A stretch of 42,857 nt of DNA, from the NCBI GenBank assembly GCA_050288705.1, contig JBNKEI010000080.1:1-42857 (forward strand). The letters run 5' to 3'. This stretch comes from JBNKEI01 sp050288705. GTDB taxonomy: Bacteria > Myxococcota > Myxococcia > Myxococcales > UBA5297. Position numbers and translations under genes: made by a program. The notes beneath the pieces were generated by a model that saw only the letters and a program-made list of their open reading frames with translations, had not been told where the DNA came from and did no database searches. Numbering within the stretch: position 1 is the stretch's first letter; each line of letters opens with the position of its first letter. Of this stretch, positions 25,271-32,877 are shown piece after piece.

Positions 25271-25972
25271 ATGGCGATTCTTGCTACACCTAGCATAGGT
25301 ATTATTGTTTTGCTTATTGGCAATATTCTTGTTTCTCAGGGATGTAAACCAGAAGTGCCTTTTAGCTGCTCCGATAATCGGGACTGCCCTCCACCGGGAT
25401 ATTGCTCATCCGACAATGTTTGCACTTTAGAAAATAGCTGCGACAAGAATTCAGACTGTCGCACTGGAATATGTCTACAATCGCAGTGCAAGACTCACGG
25501 CAATCTCATTACTACAAACGAAGGATTTGAGTCTGATTATAAAAACTGGTGGCAAGAATCCTACGATGAGGATGTAGCTATATTCACTATAGACGACAAT
25601 ACTCCATACAGCGGTAAAAAGTCCGCAAAAATCGAAATTTTCAAGCAGCAAACAGAAGAATCCTATGTTCAGCTTTCGCAGTTAAACATACCAATAATTA
25701 AGGATAAAAACTATCTTCTGAGATTCAAGGCAAAAGCAGACAGACAAATGCATGTACGCGTAGAAATGCATAAACATACATCCGATTATCATCCTCAAGG
25801 GATCTGGTACAATCCAAATGTAACCCTCACAGCAGATTGGCAGACAGAAGAACGCATATTTACAGCAACTGAAACTGAGTCAGTAAACACAAGGCTTTCA
25901 TTTATGTTGGCGTATACACCCGGTACGATTTGGATAGACGAGGTTGAGTTCTACGAATTACCGGAAAGTTAA
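25271..25972 (+). CDS. Cys-rich lipoprotein with a carbohydrate-binding-like domain
   Basis: A protein of about 233 residues. A hydrophobic signal ends in LVSQGC, a good lipobox, so it should be lipidated. A Cys-rich part follows (SDNRDCPPPGYCSSDNVC, then CDKNSDCRTGICLQSQC), two similar disulfide-type units common in secreted Myxococcota proteins. The remaining 140 residues have the beta-sandwich wording of CBM4/9-type modules: GFESDYKNWW, YSGKKSAKIEI, YLLRFKAKADR and TIWIDEVEFYE. It probably sits on the cell surface and binds a polysaccharide or similar ligand; there is no catalytic part. AGAGGA precedes ATG 25271; the frame opens one codon earlier at GTG. It is separated from copy 1 of the AAA gene by 150 bases. 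Confidence 0.8.
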   Translation: MAILATPSIGIIVLLIGNILVSQGCKPEVPFSCSDNRDCPPPGYCSSDNVCTLENSCDKNSDCRTGICLQSQCKTHGNLITTNEGFESDYKNWWQESYDEDVAIFTIDDNTPYSGKKSAKIEIFKQQTEESYVQLSQLNIPIIKDKNYLLRFKAKADRQMHVRVEMHKHTSDYHPQGIWYNPNVTLTADWQTEERIFTATETESVNTRLSFMLAYTPGTIWIDEVEFYELPES

Positions 25973-26072
25973 GGCAATAGCTACCGATGTGCTCAGTATA
26001 TGTGCTCGAAACGGCTCTGTCGCATCAATTAACTAGAGTCAAAGTTGATGTCGATAATGAAACAGAGAAGCA

Positions 26073-26276
26073 CTATCGTTCAAATCTTCCTGGCAATGTA
26101 CCACCACCAGCAGTACAAGTCGGCAATATTACGGGAACACGGGTTTTTGTTTCAGGGTGAGCAAGAACCAGACGAAGAGCTCTTTCGATGAGTGCGGTGA
26201 GTGTCTGGCCTTCCCGTTCTGCCTCGCGTTTAGCTAGTTCAAATAATGAATCATCGAGTCGAATTGTAATTTTCAC
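26073..26276 (-). CDS. Orphan ribbon-helix-helix antitoxin (VapB-like), 3'-truncated
   Basis: A 67-residue protein whose first 40 residues (MKITIRLDDSLFELAKREA, then TLTALIERALR) are a ribbon-helix-helix DNA-binding domain. The following text (VPVILPTCTAGGGTLPG) matches VapB antitoxins just before their toxin-binding tail. The reading frame then departs into RFER and a stop, so the tail is lost. The 98 bases downstream on the minus strand hold no PIN-domain toxin. It is therefore an antitoxin without its toxin, either a relic or a solitary regulator. No partner gene exists nearby on this strand. Confidence 0.7.
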   Translation of the reverse strand: MKITIRLDDSLFELAKREAEREGQTLTALIERALRLVLAHPETKTRVPVILPTCTAGGGTLPGRFER

Positions 26277-26335
26277 ATATTAAAACGTACAACATCTGCA
26301 TCTAGTCATCAAGTGGAGTTAGCCGAAGCTGCGTC

Positions 26336-26440
26336 ATGGTAGTGACGGCCGATGAGTGGGAGCGAAAGACGAGGCGAAGAGGTACTTGGCTGAGTTTTTT
26401 TGCGAACCCACCCTCTTCGAGATCCCAATTTGCAGACTAA
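26336..26440 (+). pseudogene. Relic of a Phd/YefM-type antitoxin
   Basis: ATG 26336 opens 34 codons reading VVTADEWERKTRRRGTW, then FFANPP and SQFAD, ending at TAA 26438. This is the C-terminal half of Phd/YefM antitoxins, where VV-SADEW-R is followed by a short linker and the toxin-binding FF-SPLR region. The N-terminal DNA-binding half is missing, and no toxin follows; instead the duplicated AAA scrap begins at the next base. Identification rests on wording alone. Confidence 0.5.
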
Positions 26441-26552
26441 TTTTCGATCGTCGGCCAGAACAAGCCAATAAACCGAAATTATTCGGTTTGAAAATACTGT
26501 TATGCTAACGGCTGCGAGGTAATTGTGCTTTGGGCATAATACCCAAGTAAAT
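26441..26552 (+). pseudogene. Duplicated 3' end of AAA/PD-(D/E)XK copy 1
   Basis: This stretch aligns with 25017-25130, the last 34 codons of copy 1 plus its stop and a few bases beyond (shared blocks TTTTCGATCGTCGGCCAGAA and GGCATAATACCCAAGTAAAT). It has several substitutions and small deletions, so it can no longer be read. The same gene's end therefore occurs twice, about 1.4 kb apart, with the lipoprotein and antitoxins between. Confidence 0.85.
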
Positions 26553-26679
26553 CGTTCTGTTTAAAATTTATAAACTAAGTCTCGGATAATATCGCAAAAA
26601 ACATAATCAGCAAAAGCGGTCAGTTGCAACGATTTCCAAAATTGAGAAAATAAAAACTTGGATTAAGGAGCCTTCCCGC

Positions 26680-27882
26680 ATGACTTCAACCAAAGCTGTC
26701 CTGATCCCTGGCGACATTCCACCATCTGAACCTTCGATCAAGCGGCAATTGCTGTTCTTCGATTCGCTTTTGGTGCCTGATCCTAATGATGCCGCGATCT
26801 TGAACCAAAAGGAGATTGCGGAGACTTTTCCAGACGGGTCTATTGTGCGTTGGGGCACGATCGGCCCGTACCCGCGGTCAGTCGCATACAAGGATCAGTA
26901 TCTGCTCCTTCTAGCACGCGCTGAACCTGCGATCCGCCGCGGAAAATTGCAAGTAACGACCGTTGCTGCGGGTTCGCCACGCGAAGCGAGCAACAACTGG
27001 GTCTCGACGGCCGCAGCGATGAAGAGAGAAATCCTCGTTAGAGCTGCGTTGCCGGACTACGCGGTTGACGTTTCGGCCGCCGGCGTGCTGAATTCCAGCG
27101 TCGGTGGGAACATGGTCGTACCGAGCCGCACCGGCTACGAGTCGAAATATTCCTGGTTGACGAAAGTTGATGCACAAGCGGCGCTGCCCATGGATGAATT
27201 TTGGCGAAGGGTTGCCATGGGGCGGCTTGGCCGCGTCATGAAGACGATTCGACACGCAACCAACCTCGGGGCAATACCTCTGGCGGTAGATAATACGAAT
27301 CAGAACATCTGCCTTGCGCTTGGCTCGGAGGCGTACGGAAACCTTCCAACGCCTGGGCAACTATCATCCGCGGCTGTTGCGCTCGATACGGTCGATCCAG
27401 TCGTCCTGGACGCTGCCCTTGACACTCTTTCCTGGTCAGAAGTCCTGCGCATTCGCAAGGAGGTCTTACCATTCGTAGCCAAGCTTCGCGGTCTCTTGGC
27501 TGCGAGCGTCAAGGTGGCGGGCAAGCCGCAGAACGCTTCGCTTGACCATTACTTGGTTGCGCTGAAGGAGCTGAAAACCAGCTTCCAGAAAGCGCAAGAT
27601 GAGGTAACCGCGGCGTGGAGAAAAATAGGCATCAAGACAGTCGAAGCGGGAGTGGCGGCTCTTCCGGCAGGATTGAGCGCCTTTGCACCCAACACGGCCT
27701 GGACGACCCCCCTGATCGTTATTGCTGGTGGACTCATCTATAAGGCACTGCAAGGGTCGATCGGCGAAGCTGAAACCATTTTGCGCGGCAAGCAGACGCT
27801 AAAAGCTTCGCCGCTGTTTGCCTTCGATAGGCTCGTTCGGTTGGGCAAATCGGAGCTTAAGAAGGGATCGCTTCAGATATAA
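26680..27882 (+). CDS. Unknown 400-residue protein, higher-GC, probably transferred
   Basis: A 400-residue protein I cannot assign to a family. It opens with MTSTKAVLIPGDIPPSEPS, then KRQLLFFDSLLVPDPND. The middle is mixed alpha/beta without recognisable catalytic motifs, and residues about 335-355 (TTPLIVIAGGLIYKALQ) could be a short membrane or buried hydrophobic helix. The C-terminus is basic. AAGGAG lies 9 bases before the ATG. Codon use is clearly GC-richer than in the flanking genes, and the antisense frames are open, as in GC-rich coding DNA, so horizontal arrival is likely. It lies between toxin-antitoxin remnants. A role in defence or stress is only a guess from location. Confidence 0.65.
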   Translation: MTSTKAVLIPGDIPPSEPSIKRQLLFFDSLLVPDPNDAAILNQKEIAETFPDGSIVRWGTIGPYPRSVAYKDQYLLLLARAEPAIRRGKLQVTTVAAGSPREASNNWVSTAAAMKREILVRAALPDYAVDVSAAGVLNSSVGGNMVVPSRTGYESKYSWLTKVDAQAALPMDEFWRRVAMGRLGRVMKTIRHATNLGAIPLAVDNTNQNICLALGSEAYGNLPTPGQLSSAAVALDTVDPVVLDAALDTLSWSEVLRIRKEVLPFVAKLRGLLAASVKVAGKPQNASLDHYLVALKELKTSFQKAQDEVTAAWRKIGIKTVEAGVAALPAGLSAFAPNTAWTTPLIVIAGGLIYKALQGSIGEAETILRGKQTLKASPLFAFDRLVRLGKSELKKGSLQI

Positions 27883-28232
27883 TCACTTTCCCGGGCGTTA
27901 CGAAAGACCGCTGATGGTTTGCGCTAGGTCGTCTGGCCCTACAAGCGTATGTCGCAACCAACAGCTAGCGTTTTTCCTCCACCAATTTTCTTCTCGGTAC
28001 TCCTATTTTCTCAGCGTCGACCATCAGATCGCTCGCTCATCGCCCGTGCGTAGGTCGGTCATCCAGTCTGACGTGCGTCGCGTCTTACGAAAACGCTTAG
28101 CGAATCCGGGCATGCCGAGCGGGTCAACGTCGGCTGAAGGCAAAATACGAACCAGGAACCCTTCATCAGAGACTTTTTCCCGCAGCAAACGCTTTCCCTT
28201 CTCCAGTCGATTTCCGCACGTAAGCCGCCTTC
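27883..28232. other. 350-base gap, possible decayed coding sequence on the minus strand
   Basis: No gene here can be supported with confidence. On the minus strand, about 28230 to 28024 reads a basic stretch (EKGKRLLREKVSDEGFLVRI, then PGFAKRFRKTRRTSDWMTDL) that looks more protein-like than chance, but it overlaps the antitoxin promoter and has no clear start or family. It may be the tail of a lost gene. Base composition falls from the GC-rich gene on the left to AT-rich on the right. Confidence 0.3.
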
Positions 28233-28262
28233 TTGACATCAAAAAGCCACTGGTAGCATATT
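28233..28262 (+). promoter_or_regulatory. Promoter of the antitoxin/toxin pair, likely leaderless
   Basis: TTGACA (28233-28238) and CATATT (28257-28262) form a -35/-10 pair with an 18-base spacer. A transcript would begin about 7 bases later, at or next to the antitoxin ATG (28269), and there is no Shine-Dalgarno before that ATG. A leaderless mRNA is inferred. Confidence 0.45.
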
Positions 28263-28268
28263 TGTACC

Positions 28269-28499
28269 ATGACCGGACTTCACATACGAGATATTCCCGA
28301 AGAAATTTTGCAATCTCTACGTCGCAGGGCACGGGCTCACCATCGTTCAGTACAGGGAGAAGTTCGCTTTATTCTAGAAGAAGCAGCACGTGCTGCCCCT
28401 CCTGAAAAGGCGCTTGCTCCAATTCAATTGCATCAAGTCGAGGTTGGTGGCGATAGGCCGTGGACTCGCGAGGATTTTTATGAAGATAATAGCCGGTGA
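28269..28499 (+). CDS. FitA-like ribbon-helix-helix antitoxin
   Basis: A 76-residue antitoxin. MTGLHIRDIPEEILQSLRRR and HHRSVQGEVRFILEEAAR match FitA-type Arc/ribbon-helix-helix proteins, which bind their own promoter as dimers. The acidic C-terminal tail (PWTREDFYEDNSR) should wrap the PIN toxin encoded next. The last 20 bases overlap the toxin start, the usual coupling. Autoregulation is expected; the promoter sits directly upstream. A near copy of the 3' tail DNA recurs at 30654-30676. Confidence 0.88.
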   Translation: MTGLHIRDIPEEILQSLRRRARAHHRSVQGEVRFILEEAARAAPPEKALAPIQLHQVEVGGDRPWTREDFYEDNSR

Positions 28500-28935
28500 T
28501 CGGCTTTTTTGTGATACGAACGTACTTCTTTGCGCGATTGATAAGCAGCGCCGCCTAAATCGACAGGCACTGCAAGTGCTGAACGAATTCCCCAATAACG
28601 GCGTAGAGCTTTGTATTAGCGGCCAGGTTCTTCGCGAGTTTTTCACTGTAAGCACCAGACCAACTTCGGTCAACGGATTGGGGCAATCGCCAAATGATAC
28701 GCTTGCCAATATTGAGGCAATACTCGATAGGAGCACTCTTATTGAGGAAACCCGTGGGGTTACCGAACGGCTTATTGAAATGGTTACTCATAACTCCATT
28801 GCAGGAAAACAAATCCATGATGCAAATATTGCTGCCACAATGCTTGCAAATGGAGTCAACCGACTAGTGACCGATAACCTGGAACATTTTCGAAGATTTG
28901 AAGAAATTGACCTTCTCGACTTGGGAGCTGTTTAA
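28480..28935 (+). CDS. PIN-domain ribonuclease toxin (VapC-like)
   Basis: A 151-residue PIN toxin, a metal-dependent RNase expected to cut tRNA or other RNA when free of its antitoxin. The acidic residues are in place: Asp12 in LFCDTNVLL, Glu in LREFF, Asp in IHDANIAAT and Asp in TDNLEHF. GAGG lies about 8 bases before ATG 28480, inside the antitoxin gene; the longer open frame to 28390 would lie entirely within the antitoxin and is not used. Together with the preceding gene this is the only intact toxin-antitoxin pair in the window. It is convergent with AAA copy 2, 59 bases away. Confidence 0.9.
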   Translation: MKIIAGDRLFCDTNVLLCAIDKQRRLNRQALQVLNEFPNNGVELCISGQVLREFFTVSTRPTSVNGLGQSPNDTLANIEAILDRSTLIEETRGVTERLIEMVTHNSIAGKQIHDANIAATMLANGVNRLVTDNLEHFRRFEEIDLLDLGAV

Positions 28936-28994
28936 TCACAAATGCTCATATATATCCCAATTAGCTACAAAACCAAGTGGCGGAAGCGATCCCC

Positions 28995-30596
28995 TCACAA
29001 GCCCCATACGCTAACTATTCGCCCATCGAAATTCTCATTGCGTCGAAATGCTCGTTGTTCGATTGGAATATTTTGGTTACGCATAAAGATCAATAGGTGC
29101 GTCTCGGATGCGCCGCAACGATCTGCATAAGAAGAAATCTGTTTTAGTCCATCGACAATGGTGCGCTCAATCCCTTTTCTGAGAACTTTTAATTCAAACA
29201 CTACTTTCTGAATTCCAGAAGAATTAGGCCATCGCAAAAAAAGGTCCGTTCGCCCAGTGCCAAGAGCATATTCACGTTCGATTCTCCCTTGACCGTTGAT
29301 CACCCGTTGCAGAAAAGCCTGCAATAAGAGTTGAGGCCCAGCTTCTTGATATGCAAAACGGCTGGCCCATATTTCTCCATTCTCTTGGTAGAATTCCTGA
29401 AATTCGGCTATCAATTTTGTTATATCGAGCGAACCGTCAGCCCTGACCCAATTGAGCTTGAAGCGCGCTTTTAAAAATTCCTGCGTATCAGAAGTCAATT
29501 CACGAGGAACCACTTCACGATAAATTGGATTGGCGATTGCGGGACCTTCCGGTGTTTGCCGAATCAATCCGAGATCGATGCAATATTGAAGGTCGTCTAA
29601 ATCGACAAAGGCTTCTTCGCTCGATCCATCGCTCAAGAGAATTGGTTGCACTACACGCCGGACGCGCTCCTCGCGAAGTTTGTCTGCAAGCTGATCCAAA
29701 TGAGTGTCGCGTCTAAGGATAAGCGCTTCCTTTGCATCTTCGATAGAAGGAAGATCGATAGGACGAGAGCGATCTCTGCCGCGTTTGTCCTTAAAACATG
29801 CTTGATATGCTAGCGCATTCACAAGCCATGGCTGACCCTGCGTGAGTTGCCATATTGCTTCGATCGCATCGGGCAAAAAGATTTGTCCGGTTGCAACGGT
29901 GTGTTGATTGAGCAGATTCTCGACCTGAGCTCGGTCGAAATCACCCAGCCGGAGCGATTCAGATCGAATGTTGAATACCGAGCCGCCGGTAACTATTGTT
30001 TTGTCTGCCAAGGAATAGAGCCTGTAATCGCGCACATCGCGAATTCCGCAAAGAATAACGCTCCAAGGGAAAGCATGCTGCCTGCGTTTGTCATAGCCCG
30101 CACGAAGTTGTCTAAGGAGCGAGATAAGTGTATCGCCGATCAAAGCATCGGCTTCGTCTATCATAAGAACCAAAGGCCGAGGATCGAGCTTGGACCAATA
30201 TTGAAGCAGCTCGCTAAATCCGCTTACTGCGGGGTATTCTCCTGAAAGAATTGGCTTAATGAATTCGAGCAAACGCGGACTTTCCGCATCATCGGCTCGG
30301 CTGGCGATTTGGCTCAGAATTACTCTAAAAGCCTCTTCTTTATTATCACGAGAAGCTTGCCCTGCCTCGACGTTGAAGTAACACGCTCGATATCGACCTT
30401 CCTTGTGGAGGTAGTCAACGAACGCCTTGAGACAGGTGGTCTTTCCGGTCTGCCTTGGAGCATGCAACACAAAATACTTTGCCTGATCCACAAGAAGAAC
30501 AAGCTCTTCCATGTCGAGGCGAGAGAGAGGATCGACACAGTAGTTGCTTTCCGGTTCGTTGGGGCCGGCGGTATTGAAAAATAACGGCGTTATCAT
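28995..30596 (-). CDS. AAA ATPase with C-terminal PD-(D/E)XK nuclease-like domain, copy 2
   Basis: A 533-residue paralogue of the protein at 23522-25117, read in the opposite direction. Walker A is APRQTGKTT (46-54) and Walker B is LVLMIDEADAL (142-152). The CGIRDVRDYR and LTQGQPWLVNALA segments are shared with copy 1. The nuclease-like end keeps Asp451 (GTGRTDLFLRW) and Glu468-x-Lys470 (VFELKVL), followed by a conserved helix with QISSYADRCGA and the last strand THLLIFMR. The copies are clearly homologous but well diverged, so this is an older duplication or a separate arrival. Both domains look intact. The activity and target are unknown. Confidence 0.87.
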   Translation of the reverse strand: MITPLFFNTAGPNEPESNYCVDPLSRLDMEELVLLVDQAKYFVLHAPRQTGKTTCLKAFVDYLHKEGRYRACYFNVEAGQASRDNKEEAFRVILSQIASRADDAESPRLLEFIKPILSGEYPAVSGFSELLQYWSKLDPRPLVLMIDEADALIGDTLISLLRQLRAGYDKRRQHAFPWSVILCGIRDVRDYRLYSLADKTIVTGGSVFNIRSESLRLGDFDRAQVENLLNQHTVATGQIFLPDAIEAIWQLTQGQPWLVNALAYQACFKDKRGRDRSRPIDLPSIEDAKEALILRRDTHLDQLADKLREERVRRVVQPILLSDGSSEEAFVDLDDLQYCIDLGLIRQTPEGPAIANPIYREVVPRELTSDTQEFLKARFKLNWVRADGSLDITKLIAEFQEFYQENGEIWASRFAYQEAGPQLLLQAFLQRVINGQGRIEREYALGTGRTDLFLRWPNSSGIQKVVFELKVLRKGIERTIVDGLKQISSYADRCGASETHLLIFMRNQNIPIEQRAFRRNENFDGRIVSVWGL

Positions 30597-30653
30597 GGGA
30601 TAAGTTTGCTTGCTCGCTGTAGGATTAGCAATGCAAATTTCCGCTAGGTTTGT

Positions 30654-30676
30654 TCGCGAGGATTTTTATTGAAGAT
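30654..30676 (+). repeat. Scrap of an antitoxin 3' end
   Basis: TCGCGAGGATTTTTATTGAA and the following GAT match 28466-28487 in the FitA-like antitoxin with a single inserted T. It codes for the REDFYED part there; here the extra T ends the frame at once. It lies between AAA copy 2 and the truncated copy 3. Confidence 0.55.
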
Positions 30677-30677
30677 G

Positions 30678-31082
30678 CTACATCCCCCAAATCGTAATCA
30701 AACGCCCCTGGAATGATTCTTCGCGACGAAAGACCCAGGCGTTGTCTGGTAGCGTAGAAGAGTCTTTCGCAAAAACCAAAAGATGCGCTTCTGCGGCTCC
30801 GCAACGCTGCGCATATTTCGATACCTGAACCAACCCTTCGGAAATAGTTCTTTCGAGGCTTTTATGCAGAATTTTTAATTCCAGCACCGCTTTTTGCGTG
30901 CCCCCAGAATAGGGCCAACGAATATAGAGGTCGGTACGACCAGTACCGAGTGCATATTCGCGCTCCACTCGACCATTGCCATTGGCAATACGCTGGAGAA
31001 AAGCTTGAACTAGCAATTGCGGGCCTACTTCTTGATATGCAAAGCGCTTGGTCCATGCTGCACCATTTTCCTGATAGTTATC
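30678..31082 (-). pseudogene. Truncated AAA/PD-(D/E)XK protein, copy 3 (nuclease end only)
   Basis: The minus strand from about 31082 reads YQENGAAWTKRFAYQEVGPQ, then LLVQAFLQRI, GRVEREYALGTGRTDLYIRW, LELKILHK and the C-terminal LVFAKD and GRLITIWGM. This is the last quarter of copy 2, very similar, with the nuclease Asp and Glu-x-Lys retained. The ATPase is gone: upstream of about 31082 homology stops and a TAA appears. There is no good start codon, only an internal TTG at 31016. Without the ATPase it is probably not functional, though a free nuclease domain cannot be excluded. Confidence 0.8.
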
Positions 31083-31445
31083 TGGGAAGATAAATTAAAC
31101 ACCAGCGAAATCAAGCACTTGCCGCCCAAGTACTTGAAATCACTAAACAAGCCTAGATGCATTAGAGTGCATGGAAATGTGTGGAAGAACATGAAAGCCA
31201 CGCCCGAGCGGCACGATAATGGCACGGGGAAATGGTGAGGGAAGGCGGATTCGGAAGCAAGGTGACTATAGTGATGTCTGAGGCTGACCAGGTGGCAAGG
31301 CTCTTTTAATTGAGCAAGTACTATGAGCACATGGGTATGGGTAAGCATTCCAACCAGAGGGCGTTATTAGCCGACCTTCAACCGAACTCTCACCACCACC
31401 TATCCACTTCCCTACAAAGTAAGCCGGTCGAAATTGTCAATATCC
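31083..31445. other. 360-base gap with no supported feature
   Basis: Between the truncated AAA copy and the IS91 relic I see no gene. Short open frames on both strands have no protein-like wording. It may contain the decayed front half of the transposase, but no Y2 motif could be read. Confidence 0.4.
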
Positions 31446-32117
31446 ATGGAGGGATTTTCCCTGCATGCGGGTACCCATGTTTACCAAAACGACAGACCAG
31501 AACATTTGTGTCGATACGGTTCACGCCCTGCTATTGCTATTTATCGTTTCACCAAGCTTGAGGATGGAAAGTACCATATTTCTTGAAATGCCCACTGCGT
31601 AACGGGTCGTGCAAATTAATTCTGACTGGGCAAGAACTAATGCGTGCGATTGGCGTTATTGGTACCGCGTCCGAGAATTCATTTAATCAGATACTCTGGC
31701 GTTTTCGCCCCTCGTTCCCATTGGAGAGATTTGATTGTTCATTCCAATAAAAACCAACCATCGGGATGTGGAAAAAGAGAGCCAGTTTCATCAAGTTATC
31801 CAAAGTCCGAGAGCCATGTTCCCGACCTTAAGCTAAATGCCAACTTGTCTTTCAATAATCACCGCACCTTCAACGATTGTTTTCCAGTCATGCCAGCCGA
31901 AGCTCCACGCCAACGACATCTAGATTGGGCATCTTTGCTAAAGCGAGTTTACGGCGATGAACTGCTAATTTGTCCCCATTGCGGTAATAAGCGATCCATC
32001 ATTGCATTCATTGAAGACCCTGCAGTCGCCCGAAAAATCCTTGATCATCTCGGGTTAGATTCAACCGAACCGCCGCGTTCAAAATCCCGCGTGCCTACTC
32101 AAACCTGTCTTTTTTAA
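31446..32117 (+). pseudogene. Decayed IS91-family (Y2) transposase
   Basis: Three successive frames read pieces of the C-terminal part of an IS91/IS801-type transposase: GFSLHAGTHVYQNDRPEHLC with RYGSRPAIAIYR, then NGSCKLILTGQELMR, then LALLVPRPRIHLIRYSGVFA and PRSHWR. After a linker comes the zinc-ribbon end HLDWASLLKRVYGD, LLICPHCGNKRSIIAFIEDP and AVARKILDHLGL. At least two frameshifts separate these, and the N-terminal domain with the tyrosines is not recognisable. These enzymes move by rolling-circle replication and can carry adjacent DNA. A second relic of the same type lies at 42259-42478. Confidence 0.82.
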
Positions 32118-32172
32118 CAAGAGAGTAGGGACGCACAGCACTCGTCTAAGATTGGCCCCCTGGTCAAGTTTT

Positions 32173-32694
32173 TTACAACCCCATGGCCCCAAACCTGTCG
32201 TCTGGCTGACTTATCGTTGCCAATCCTCCACTCCTTTGTTCGTAGGGCTCTTTTTCTCCTTCTTGATTATCCTTGGCCACCTGCAATGCAGTTACTTTTG
32301 CCAGCCTTCGGGCAAGACTGCTTGACCTGGCCTTCGAAAAGGCGCTAATTTTTCCTATCTGCTTGGAAGCACAATCACTGTCTTGGTTGCACGAGGCGTT
32401 GATGTCGCATCCTATCCCACCAGTCATATGTTCGACCGTGAAGCCATGATTGCCAGTGGTTTTAATTGGTTGGTTTCCACTTTTACCAGAGCTAACATCA
32501 CCGGCGCCAATGCCTTCAAGTTTGATGGTGCTGCCATTCTGAATTGCCTTGATTCTTAGGCTTCCTCGGCCTTTGTTGATCATGCCTGTAATGTAGCCAG
32601 CAATATACCCAGGATCGTTTCCAACACCAGTAAGGCCAATACAGGTCAAACTAGAGCAATCCCAGCTAATATCAAATTTAACTAACCCCATCAT
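32173..32694 (-). CDS. Unknown protein, doubtful
   Basis: A 173-residue open frame with Gly/Asn-rich beta-like wording at the start (LVKFDISWDCSSLTCIGLTG, GIGAGDVSSGKSGN) and a Cys motif CDINASCNQDSDC that recalls the Cys-rich units of the lipoprotein at 25271. The C-terminal third is basic and less protein-like. There is no signal peptide, and no Shine-Dalgarno at the ATG pair. It may be a fragment of a secreted protein that lost its front end, or not a gene. Confidence 0.35.
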   Translation of the reverse strand: MMGLVKFDISWDCSSLTCIGLTGVGNDPGYIAGYITGMINKGRGSLRIKAIQNGSTIKLEGIGAGDVSSGKSGNQPIKTTGNHGFTVEHMTGGIGCDINASCNQDSDCASKQIGKISAFSKARSSSLARRLAKVTALQVAKDNQEGEKEPYEQRSGGLATISQPDDRFGAMGL

Positions 32695-32877
32695 CTTGTC
32701 ACTGAGAGTTATCTGCGAGTGGCTTAAACTTGTCTTACGCTAGGCTTTATGGTCGGGGTCAACGTGGGGAGCGAGTTATTATGCGTGCAATCGATAAGAC
32801 CGATATAATAAACTGGATTCAGCATTGCGGGTTATACAATCAATGCATGATAAAATTGCTAATAATTGAGGCCAACT

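Noticed and set aside
27818..28405. A 195-residue plus-strand frame across the gap and into the antitoxin gene
   Set aside because: It overlaps two supported genes in another phase, is very rich in Ser/Arg and contains no family wording.
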